A stretch of 6,512 bases of DNA from positions 1 through 6,512 of the forward strand of contig JAFGSO010000133.1 in assembly GCA_016934605.1 (NCBI GenBank), in the 5' to 3' direction. Below are positions 1 through 6,512 of this stretch, piece by piece. Positions within the stretch are counted from its first letter, which is position 1, and each line of letters starts with the position of its first letter. The position numbers and the translations under genes are program-made. Origin of the DNA: Calditrichota bacterium. GTDB taxonomy: Bacteria; Calditrichota; Calditrichia; RBG-13-44-9. Under the pieces are notes generated by a model, which did not search any database, was not told where the DNA came from, and worked only from the letters and a program-made list of their open reading frames with translations.

Positions 1-1372
1 AAGAAACTGGGGATATGATGGTGTTTATCCCTTCGCCGTTCAGCATTCGTATGGTGGTCCCCCTGGCCTCAAGCATTTCGTAAATACCTGTCATGAGCAG
101 GGTTTTGCAGTGATACTTGATGTTGTTTATAATCATCTGGGTCCTGAAGGAAATTATTTGCGGGATTTTGGTCCTTATTTTACTGATAGATATAAAACCC
201 CCTGGGGAGAAGCAGTCAATTTTGATGATGCCTGGAGCGATGATGTGCGCAATTATTTCATTGAAAATGCGCTTCACTGGTTTAAAAATTACCATATTGA
301 TGCGCTTCGCCTGGACGCAATTCATGCTATTACCGATATGAGTGCTCATCCCTTTCTGCAGGAGCTGGCCGAAAAAACAGAAGATTTTTCCCGTCATCAG
401 AACAGAGAATATATTCTGATCGCTGAAAGCAGCCTGAATGATGCCCGTATTGTTAAAGCCGGGTCACAGGGGGGATTTGGAATTCAGGCTCAATGGCTGG
501 ATGATTTTCATCACTCCCTCAGAACCATTCTGACAGGCGAGAAAACCGGCTATTATATGGATTTCGGAAAGAAAGAACAGTTTGAAAAGTCATTGAATGA
601 TGGCTTTGTTTATGACGGGGACTATTCGGCATTCCGTAGGAGAAGACACGGTAATTCCTCTTCAGAAATCTCTGCCGGGCAATTTGTCGTATTCATTCAA
701 AATCACGACCAGGTTGGAAACCGGATGCTGGGAGAGAGGCTGACTGAACTGACATCTTTCGAAGCTCACAAACTGGCTGCGGCCGCCTGTTTGCTGTCTC
801 CTTATCTACCGATGATTTTTATGGGTGAGGAATATGGAGAAAAAGCACCGTTTTTATACTTCGTGGATCATGGGGATCCAAATCTGGTCGATGCTGTCCG
901 GAATGGACGCAAAAAAGAATTCAGTCAATTTCAGTGGAGGGGGGAACCACCGGATCCGCAGGACGAAGATACCTTCAGCCGTTCAAAAATTGATATTTCC
1001 TTAAAAAGCCGGGACCACCATAGATACCTGTTTAAATTTTATAAAGAGCTAATCCGGCTCAGACAAAACTATCCTGCTCTGAAAAATTTATCGAACAAAA
1101 AACTAAAAACTGGTTGGGACAATACACACAATATTTTAGTCATTCACCGCTGGGAAGGCAGTGATGAAATGCTGATTCTCATGAATCTGAATAAAGAAGA
1201 AACAAAATTATCTCTGGAAATTCCAGAGGGCTATTGGATGAAAATTCTGGACAGCAATGACTCCGACTGGGGGGGGAACGGTTCGGTATTACCTCATGAA
1301 CTTGAAACGGGGGCCGGTCTTACCCTCACTCCCCGGGAATTTATTTTATATCATAAGGAAAATTCGAAATGA
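1..1372 (+). CDS. treZ: Malto-oligosyltrehalose trehalohydrolase (TreZ), 5'-truncated by window edge
   Basis: TreZ (GH13, EC 3.2.1.141) hydrolyses the alpha-1,4 bond next to the trehalosyl end of maltooligosyl-trehalose, releasing trehalose in the cytoplasm. The open frame enters at the left edge (first whole codon at base 2) and gives 456 visible residues ending at TGA 1370-1372. Visible family signatures in order: NWGYDGVYPFAVQ (from base 5), DVVYNHLGPEGNY (region I), DALRLDAIHAI with the expected nucleophile Asp at 314-316, LIAESSLND with the acid/base Glu at 425-427, and FIQNHDQVGNR with the third catalytic Asp at 707-709. PMIFMGEEYGE follows, then a C-terminal beta-sandwich-like domain. 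Matching the catalytic Asp to Asp252 of the Sulfolobus enzyme (remembered numbering) suggests about 150 residues are missing: the N-terminal beta domain and the start of the barrel. The GTG at 110 is an internal Val codon, not the start. The gene overlaps the next one by 4 bases (ATGA). All catalytic residues are present, so it should be active. Other GH13 enzymes such as GlgB are unlikely, given the TreZ-specific motifs and treY nearby. Confidence 0.96.
   Translation, partial: RNWGYDGVYPFAVQHSYGGPPGLKHFVNTCHEQGFAVILDVVYNHLGPEGNYLRDFGPYFTDRYKTPWGEAVNFDDAWSDDVRNYFIENALHWFKNYHIDALRLDAIHAITDMSAHPFLQELAEKTEDFSRHQNREYILIAESSLNDARIVKAGSQGGFGIQAQWLDDFHHSLRTILTGEKTGYYMDFGKKEQFEKSLNDGFVYDGDYSAFRRRRHGNSSSEISAGQFVVFIQNHDQVGNRMLGERLTELTSFEAHKLAAAACLLSPYLPMIFMGEEYGEKAPFLYFVDHGDPNLVDAVRNGRKKEFSQFQWRGEPPDPQDEDTFSRSKIDISLKSRDHHRYLFKFYKELIRLRQNYPALKNLSNKKLKTGWDNTHNILVIHRWEGSDEMLILMNLNKEETKLSLEIPEGYWMKILDSNDSDWGGNGSVLPHELETGAGLTLTPREFILYHKENSK
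1355..1360 (+). promoter_or_regulatory. Ribosome binding site for the GH57 gene
   Basis: AAGGAA lies 8 bases before the ATG at 1369, inside the last codons of treZ. It supports that start codon and, with the ATGA overlap, re-initiation or coupled translation after treZ. The inference rests on sequence and spacing only. Confidence 0.7.
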
Positions 1373-3792
1373 AACAGTATATATGTATCCATGGGCATTT
1401 TTACCAACCACCACGGGAAAACGCCTGGCTGGAAGAAATTGAAATCCAGGATTCAGCCTATCCGTATCACGACTGGAATGAGCGGGTTACCGCCGAGTGT
1501 TACGCACCAAACGCCGCCTCGCGGATTTTGGACGGCGAAAGCAGAATTGTGGATATCGTCAATAATTATTCGAGAATCAGCTTTAATTTTGGCCCCACTT
1601 TACTCACCTGGCTGGAAAAACACGATTCTGAAACCTATGAAGCCATCCTCGAGGCCGACCGGAAAAGCCAGGAGCATTTTTCCGGACACGGATCTGCAAT
1701 TGCCCAGGTTTATAATCATATGATTATGCCTCTGGCTAATCGGAGAGATAAAAAAACTCAGGTTTTATGGGGCATCCGGGATTTTACTCACCGCTTTGGA
1801 AGAGATCCTGAAGGAATGTGGCTTCCTGAAACAGCCGTCGATATTCCCACACTGGAAACACTGGCTGAATTTGGAATATCTTTTACCATTCTGGCACCAC
1901 ACCAGGCAAAACAAATAAGAAAAATCGGAGACCAGGATTGGCAGGATGTGCAAGGCGGCAAGGTGAATCCACGAAGAGCTTATCTCTGTAATCTTCCGTC
2001 CGGGAAATCAATCAATCTATTTTTTTATGATGGTCCCATTTCACAGGAACTCGGTTTTGGTGACCTGCTTCGCAGCGGAGAAAGCTTTGCTAATCGACTT
2101 ACCGGCGCTTTTTCAGAGGATGAAAAGATACAACTTATCCATATTGCAACGGATGGTGAAACATACGGACACCATAGAAATCATGGAGATATGGCACTGG
2201 CCTACAGCCTGTATTTTATTGATACCAATCATCCCGCCAGGCTGACCAATTATGGGGAAAATCTGGAGAAGTATCCTCCCCGGTATGAAGCAGAGATTAT
2301 TGAAAACAGTTCATGGAGTTGCGTCCACGGTGTGGAGCGCTGGAAAAGCGATTGTGGCTGTAATACCGGAATGAATCCGGGCTGGAATCAGAAATGGCGA
2401 GAACCACTTCGGGACTCCCTTGATGCTCTGCGGGAAAAACTGGCAGTAATTTTCAGAGAAAAAGCCGGTCAATATCTGGAGAATCCCTGGAAAACACGGG
2501 ATGAGTATATTGAGGTAATACTGGACAGGTCTGAGGAAAACACAAGCAGATTTTTATCCGGGTTTGCCGGTAACAACATCGAATTGCAGGATAAAATTAT
2601 ACTCCTTAAATGTTTGGAAATGCAGAGAAATGCCATGCTGATGTATACCAGTTGTGGCTGGTTTTTTGATGAAATTTCCGGCATTGAAACCACCCAGGTG
2701 ATGCAGTATGCTGGCAGGGCCATGCAGCTGGCGCAGGAAATTACCGGAGAAGATCTGGAACCTGCTTTTATCGACGGGCTGCAGAATGCCCCAAGCAATC
2801 TCCCGCAGTTTTCCAGCGGGGCAGAGGTCTATCAGAAATACATTCAACCTTCAAGAATCGACCTTGTCAGAGTTGCTGCTCACTATGCAATTTCATCTGT
2901 GTTCGAGGATTATCCAAAATCAGTCAATATTTTCTGCTTTGAGTTTGAGAGGGAAACTTTTGAAAAAATCCGGGCAGGACATATACAGCTGGCTACGGGC
3001 CGGGCATCTGTCAAATCGAAAATTACCTGGAATGAAATTTCATTTAGTTTTGCCGTCCTTTATCTGGGCGGACACATGATCCATGCCGGTGTCCGGAAAT
3101 TTCTGGAGGCGGACGCATTCAATAATATGCAGAAGAAGCTGGCAGAAGTTTTCAGGAAAAGCGATATACCGGAAGTCATCCGAATCATGGATTCTCATTT
3201 TGAATCCCGGCGTTTCAGCCTCTGGCATCTATTCCGGGATGAACAACGGAAAGTATTTAACCAGATACTTGAATCCTCTTTAAAAGAAATAGAATTTCAT
3301 TTCAGAGATATCTATAAGTCAGATTATGTTTTGATACAAGCCATGGAAAATATGCAGGTACCGGTTCCTGCTGCCATATCCACACCGGTTGAGTTTATTC
3401 TCAACAGGGATTTACAGAAATTACTGGAAAGCGATGAAATAGATCCTGCTGCTCTGGATACTCTGGTTTCGGAATTCAATCAGCTCAGCATTGAGCCCGA
3501 TAGAAAAACATTGAATTTTCTGGCCACTCAGAAAATCACAGACCTCTTGCATCAGCTGCAAACCCTGCCGCTGGAAAGTGAACCGATTGTCCATGTCCGG
3601 GAGATAATTGACAAGCTGGAACAGCTGAATCTGCAATGCGATTACTGGGAAGCACAAAACACCTTTTTTCTGATGCTTCGGAAAACATATCCCGAAATGA
3701 AGAAAAAAGCAGATTCCGGCGATGAAAAAGCTCAGGAATGGATAGAAAGTTTTAAGCGCCTGGGAACCAGCCTGAAAGTAAAGGTGGATTGA
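1369..3792 (+). CDS. GH57 family glycoside hydrolase with DUF3536-type C-terminal half (putative alpha-glucan-active enzyme)
   Basis: This is a complete 807-residue protein. Its N-terminal half is a GH57 catalytic domain, a retaining (beta/alpha)7-barrel fold found in amylases, 4-alpha-glucanotransferases and glycogen branching enzymes. Visible motifs: IHGHFYQPPREN at residues 7-18 (region 1, equivalent to HQP), GHGSAIAQVYNHMIMPL at 106-122 (region 2), GMWLPETAVD at 149-158 with the expected nucleophile Glu154 (bases 1828-1830), and HIATDGETYGHH at 258-269 with the expected acid Asp262 (2152-2154). A Cys-rich stretch with CVHGVERWKSDCGC follows at 318-331, then TSCGWFFDEISGIE at 427-440. The C-terminal part, roughly 480-790, fits the uncharacterised DUF3536 domain; its limits are approximate. 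Region 1 begins seven residues after the ATG, which fixes the start and leaves no room for a signal peptide, so the protein is cytoplasmic. It overlaps treZ by 4 bases and treY by 1, implying a role in supplying or trimming maltodextrins for TreY/TreZ. Family assignment is firm. The reaction (amylase, glucanotransferase or branching) is unknown, so no gene symbol is given. Confidence 0.93.
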   Translation: MKQYICIHGHFYQPPRENAWLEEIEIQDSAYPYHDWNERVTAECYAPNAASRILDGESRIVDIVNNYSRISFNFGPTLLTWLEKHDSETYEAILEADRKSQEHFSGHGSAIAQVYNHMIMPLANRRDKKTQVLWGIRDFTHRFGRDPEGMWLPETAVDIPTLETLAEFGISFTILAPHQAKQIRKIGDQDWQDVQGGKVNPRRAYLCNLPSGKSINLFFYDGPISQELGFGDLLRSGESFANRLTGAFSEDEKIQLIHIATDGETYGHHRNHGDMALAYSLYFIDTNHPARLTNYGENLEKYPPRYEAEIIENSSWSCVHGVERWKSDCGCNTGMNPGWNQKWREPLRDSLDALREKLAVIFREKAGQYLENPWKTRDEYIEVILDRSEENTSRFLSGFAGNNIELQDKIILLKCLEMQRNAMLMYTSCGWFFDEISGIETTQVMQYAGRAMQLAQEITGEDLEPAFIDGLQNAPSNLPQFSSGAEVYQKYIQPSRIDLVRVAAHYAISSVFEDYPKSVNIFCFEFERETFEKIRAGHIQLATGRASVKSKITWNEISFSFAVLYLGGHMIHAGVRKFLEADAFNNMQKKLAEVFRKSDIPEVIRIMDSHFESRRFSLWHLFRDEQRKVFNQILESSLKEIEFHFRDIYKSDYVLIQAMENMQVPVPAAISTPVEFILNRDLQKLLESDEIDPAALDTLVSEFNQLSIEPDRKTLNFLATQKITDLLHQLQTLPLESEPIVHVREIIDKLEQLNLQCDYWEAQNTFFLMLRKTYPEMKKKADSGDEKAQEWIESFKRLGTSLKVKVD
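3780..3787 (+). promoter_or_regulatory. Ribosome binding site for treY
   Basis: AAAGGTGG, a near match to the Shine-Dalgarno consensus, ends 4 bases before the ATG at 3792. It lies within the last codons of the GH57 gene. The spacing is short but usable. With the TGATG stop/start overlap at 3790-3794 it points to translational coupling. Confidence 0.6.
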
Positions 3793-6512
3793 TGAGTAGG
3801 GTGCTTTCCACATACCGTCTGCAGTTCAGTTCTGAATATACCTTCAGTAAAGCTCTCCCGGTTATCGAATATTTACATCGGCTGGGAATTTCGCATATTT
3901 ATGCTTCTCCGGTGCTGTCCTCTCGAAAAGGGAGTACTCATGGATATGACGTTGTGGATCCCACAAAAATTGATCCGGAACTGGGTGAGCAGAAAGATCT
4001 GATGAAACTGATATCAGAAATTCAAAAACTTGAAATGGGCTGGATACAGGATATCGTACCAAATCATATGGCTTATTCCAGTGAGAATAAAATGCTGTAT
4101 GATGTACTGGAGAATGGACCTTTTTCACAATATTACAATTTTTTTGATATTAACTGGGAATCACAGTATGAAAATATGCGGGGAAAGGTTCTGGCACCCT
4201 TCCTTGGAAAATTTTACAGTGAATGCCTGGAAAACGCCGAGCTGCAGCTGAATTATCAGAAATCCGGACTGAACGTTCATTATTACCAGCATTTTTTTCC
4301 CATCAGAATAGAGTCGTACCCGGCAGTTTTCGGATTTGATACTGAATCGTTACAGAAAGCTTTAGGCCGGAAGCACCCGGACTTTGTCAAATATTTAGGT
4401 GTATTGAATGCCATGAAGAATATCAGCATAATTACTGATATTCAGGAAAGGTCTCAGCAGATTTCCTTTATAAAGGAAATGTTATGGGAACTTTACTCCG
4501 GCAATCATGAGATCAGGAAGAATATTGAATCCATACTGACAATTTTCAACGGTACAGCAGGAGAACCTGAAAGTTTCGATCATCTCTTTAAACTAATGCA
4601 GGAACAGTATTACCGGCTTTCATTCTGGAAGGTTGGTACCGAAGAAATCAATTATCGGCGTTTTTTTAATGTTAATGAACTCATCTCACTGCGCATCGAA
4701 GATGAAGAAGTTTTTCAAACCACACATAAACTCATTCTTGATTTTATTAAAAATGGTGCTTTCGACGGCCTGCGTATCGATCACGTGGATGGCCTGGCAG
4801 ATCCGACTAATTATTTGAACCGTCTGCGAAGAGCAGTAGATAAGTGTTATATCCTGGTTGAAAAAATTCTTGAATACTCAGAAAATTTACCGTTGTTCTG
4901 GCCGGTTCAGGGAACCACCGGTTATGACTTCCTTAATTTCATGAACGGAATTTACTGTGACCGGCAAAATGAAGCCGCCATGGACCGCATCTATATTAAA
5001 TTCATCGGAAAGAGAGTACTTTTCTCAGAAATGGCCTATGAAAAAAAACGCCTGATCGTGGGAAAACACATGGCCGGCGATGTTGATAATCTGGCACACC
5101 TTTTGGTGCGAATCTTAAGCCAGTATCGTTACGGAAGCGATTTTACACTTTATGGACTCCGAAGAAGTCTGGTTGAAATATTATCTCATTTTGAGATTTA
5201 CCGGACATATATCTCAGAAGAAAATTACCGGGATGAGGATCGGGATTATATCATCCGGGCCATAAATAAATCCATTACCAATATGCCGGATTTTGAGAAT
5301 GAACTTCTTCTGATTCAGCGGATACTTTTGATGCAATCAGACAGCCAGACAACTGCCGAAGAGACAGATCAGTGGTACCAGTTTATCTACCGGTTCCAGC
5401 AGCTAACCGGCCCTTTGATGGCAAAAGGATTCGAGGACACGGTTCTTTATAATTATAATCGTTTTATCTCTCATAATGAAGTCGGCGGAAATCCGGGGAA
5501 ATTTGGTATCTCAGGAATTGAATTTCATTATTTCAATAAGCGAAAAGCCGAAAGATGGCCTGAAGCCATGAATGCTACATCAACTCACGATGCAAAACGA
5601 GGTGAGGATGTTCGGGCCAGGTTGAATGTTCTTTCCGAAATCCCGGAAGAATGGGGTAAATATGTTCGACTCTGGTCTAAATTAAACCGGAAAAAGAAAA
5701 TGAAGACGGGCACAGTATCGGTCCCCGATCTCAATGATGAATATTTTCTCTACCAGACGCTGGTTGGTTCATTTCCCCAGGAAAGCGGTGATATGATACC
5801 GTATCGAAACCGGATTAAAGAATACAGTATCAAAGCAGTTAGGGAAGCGAAAGTTCATACCGCCTGGTTGAAACCGGATACGGAGTACGAATCTTCCTAT
5901 GAATTATTTATAGACCGTATAATGGATGATTCCACTGACAATATTTTTCTGAAGGAATTTCTCCCCTTTCAAAAAAAAATATCCTGGTATGGCATGTTAA
6001 ACTCTCTCTCTCAGGTTATTTTGAAGTGTACTTCACCGGGGATTCCGGATTTTTATCAGGGAAGTGAATTATGGGATCTGAATCTGGTGGATCCGGATAA
6101 TAGACGCCCGGTGGATTACAGAAAGAGAAAACAATTCTTGAAAGATATTGAAAAAAAATACAGTAAGGATAAAATAAGATGTATTAATGATCTGTTTGAT
6201 TCATGGACGGATGGCCGAATAAAAATGTTTCTCATCCGTCAACTGTTACATGCACGCCGGGAATATCATCAGCTTTTTCAAAAAGGGAATTATATCCCGC
6301 TGGAATTTAAAGGTTCTTGCCGCAGGCATGTAAAAGCCTTCGCCCGACAATTTGAAAATAATGTGGTCATTGTTGCGGTACCCAGGTTTTTTACAGAACT
6401 GATACCTGAGAAAAGTCTCCCGCTTGCAGAGAGTGTCTGGAATAATACACACCTTATTCTCCCGTTGCAGTTGCACTCTATCCGGAATCTGATAACTGGA
6501 GAACAGATTGAT
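3792..6512 (+). CDS. treY: Malto-oligosyltrehalose synthase (TreY), 3' end cut by window edge
   Basis: TreY (GH13, EC 5.4.99.15) is an intramolecular transglucosylase that turns the reducing-end alpha-1,4 linkage of a maltodextrin into alpha,alpha-1,1, giving the substrate of TreZ. Translating by hand from ATG 3792 gives 907 codons with no stop or frameshift up to base 6512. The N-terminus (MSRVLSTYRLQF, then SHIYASPVLSSRKGSTHGYD) is characteristic of TreY and fixes the start; there is no signal peptide. Region I is DIVPNHM from residue 87. The expected nucleophile is Asp330 in DGLRIDHVDGLADP (4779-4781), the acid/base Glu357 in LVEKILEY (4860-4862), and the third Asp600 in STHDAKRGEDVRAR (5589-5591). 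INYRRFFNVNEL (from 4650) and GIPDFYQGSELWDLNLVDPD (from 6039) are further TreY signatures. The last residues already resemble the C-terminal beta domain (W-N-T-L-x-LP, then LLTG-like LITG), so probably only a few tens of residues are missing. At over 907 residues it is longer than archaeal and actinobacterial TreY (about 730-775) and matches the long bacterial form. Confidence 0.96.
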   Translation, partial: MSRVLSTYRLQFSSEYTFSKALPVIEYLHRLGISHIYASPVLSSRKGSTHGYDVVDPTKIDPELGEQKDLMKLISEIQKLEMGWIQDIVPNHMAYSSENKMLYDVLENGPFSQYYNFFDINWESQYENMRGKVLAPFLGKFYSECLENAELQLNYQKSGLNVHYYQHFFPIRIESYPAVFGFDTESLQKALGRKHPDFVKYLGVLNAMKNISIITDIQERSQQISFIKEMLWELYSGNHEIRKNIESILTIFNGTAGEPESFDHLFKLMQEQYYRLSFWKVGTEEINYRRFFNVNELISLRIEDEEVFQTTHKLILDFIKNGAFDGLRIDHVDGLADPTNYLNRLRRAVDKCYILVEKILEYSENLPLFWPVQGTTGYDFLNFMNGIYCDRQNEAAMDRIYIKFIGKRVLFSEMAYEKKRLIVGKHMAGDVDNLAHLLVRILSQYRYGSDFTLYGLRRSLVEILSHFEIYRTYISEENYRDEDRDYIIRAINKSITNMPDFENELLLIQRILLMQSDSQTTAEETDQWYQFIYRFQQLTGPLMAKGFEDTVLYNYNRFISHNEVGGNPGKFGISGIEFHYFNKRKAERWPEAMNATSTHDAKRGEDVRARLNVLSEIPEEWGKYVRLWSKLNRKKKMKTGTVSVPDLNDEYFLYQTLVGSFPQESGDMIPYRNRIKEYSIKAVREAKVHTAWLKPDTEYESSYELFIDRIMDDSTDNIFLKEFLPFQKKISWYGMLNSLSQVILKCTSPGIPDFYQGSELWDLNLVDPDNRRPVDYRKRKQFLKDIEKKYSKDKIRCINDLFDSWTDGRIKMFLIRQLLHARREYHQLFQKGNYIPLEFKGSCRRHVKAFARQFENNVVIVAVPRFFTELIPEKSLPLAESVWNNTHLILPLQLHSIRNLITGEQID

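Noticed and set aside
110..1372. GTG at 110 as the start of treZ
   Set aside because: The frame is open to the left edge, and bases 2-109 encode conserved TreZ sequence (NWGYDGVYPFAVQ and onward), so 110 is an internal Val codon.
2469..2847. Two overlapping minus-strand open frames (109 and 97 codons)
   Set aside because: They lie opposite the conserved GH57 coding region, overlap each other and resemble no known protein.
3421..3813. 130-codon open frame on the minus strand
   Set aside because: It lies wholly opposite the GH57 3' end and the treY start. It has no recognisable motif and is best explained as an antisense shadow of coding sequence.
5971..5979. A9 run in treY, with A8 runs at 5041-5048 and 6151-6158, as a sign of frameshift or programmed slippage
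   Set aside because: The TreY frame reads correctly through all three with conserved motifs downstream. Such runs are expected from Lys and Glu codons in an AT-leaning gene.
6001..6012. Short CT repeat as a possible phase-variation microsatellite
   Set aside because: It has only five CT units, falls in ordinary coding sequence (Asn-Ser-Leu-Ser) and is too short to be convincing.
6246..6476. 76-codon minus-strand open frame near the right edge
   Set aside because: It is antisense to the conserved TreY C-terminal domain, with no supporting motif or ribosome binding site that I could see.
1..6512. Mobile element, CRISPR array, tRNA/rRNA, riboswitch or defence system
   Set aside because: Coding sequence fills the whole window with three overlapping metabolic genes. 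I saw no repeats, RNA-gene signatures, integrase or transposase motifs, and no non-coding gap to hold a regulatory RNA.

Overview
The window is a piece of a trehalose / alpha-glucan operon on the + strand. It holds three genes packed without any spacer: the 3' part of treZ (malto-oligosyltrehalose trehalohydrolase), a complete gene for an 807-residue GH57 glycoside hydrolase with a DUF3536-type C-terminal half, and treY (malto-oligosyltrehalose synthase), which runs off the right edge after 907 codons.

Layout: treZ occupies 1-1372 with its N-terminus cut off by the window edge. The GH57 gene (1369-3792) starts inside the treZ stop in an ATGA overlap. treY (3792-6512 and beyond) starts inside the GH57 stop in a TGATG overlap. 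Both internal starts have a readable Shine-Dalgarno sequence inside the preceding gene. Such overlaps imply one polycistronic message with coupled translation. No promoter, terminator, RNA gene, mobile element or CRISPR array was found, and no stretch lacks a gene.

How the genes work together: TreY turns the reducing-end glucose of a maltodextrin into an alpha,alpha-1,1-linked (trehalosyl) end, and TreZ cuts trehalose free. Repeated cycles convert glycogen-derived or starch-derived linear glucans into trehalose. The GH57 enzyme between them is probably an alpha-glucan-active partner that makes, trims or rearranges the maltodextrin substrate. Its exact reaction cannot be read from sequence. 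All three proteins appear cytoplasmic: the two visible N-termini carry no signal peptide.

Organism: the genes are bacterial in style, with moderate to low GC, Shine-Dalgarno sites and short gene overlaps. The long form of TreY and the GH57-DUF3536 neighbour fit a bacterium rather than a thermophilic archaeon. A Gram-negative lineage such as the FCB group or a deltaproteobacterial-type phylum is a guess, and the sequence alone does not settle it. Base composition and style look uniform across the three genes, with no sign of recent transfer. This is mainly a known pathway; the least understood part is the GH57-DUF3536 protein.
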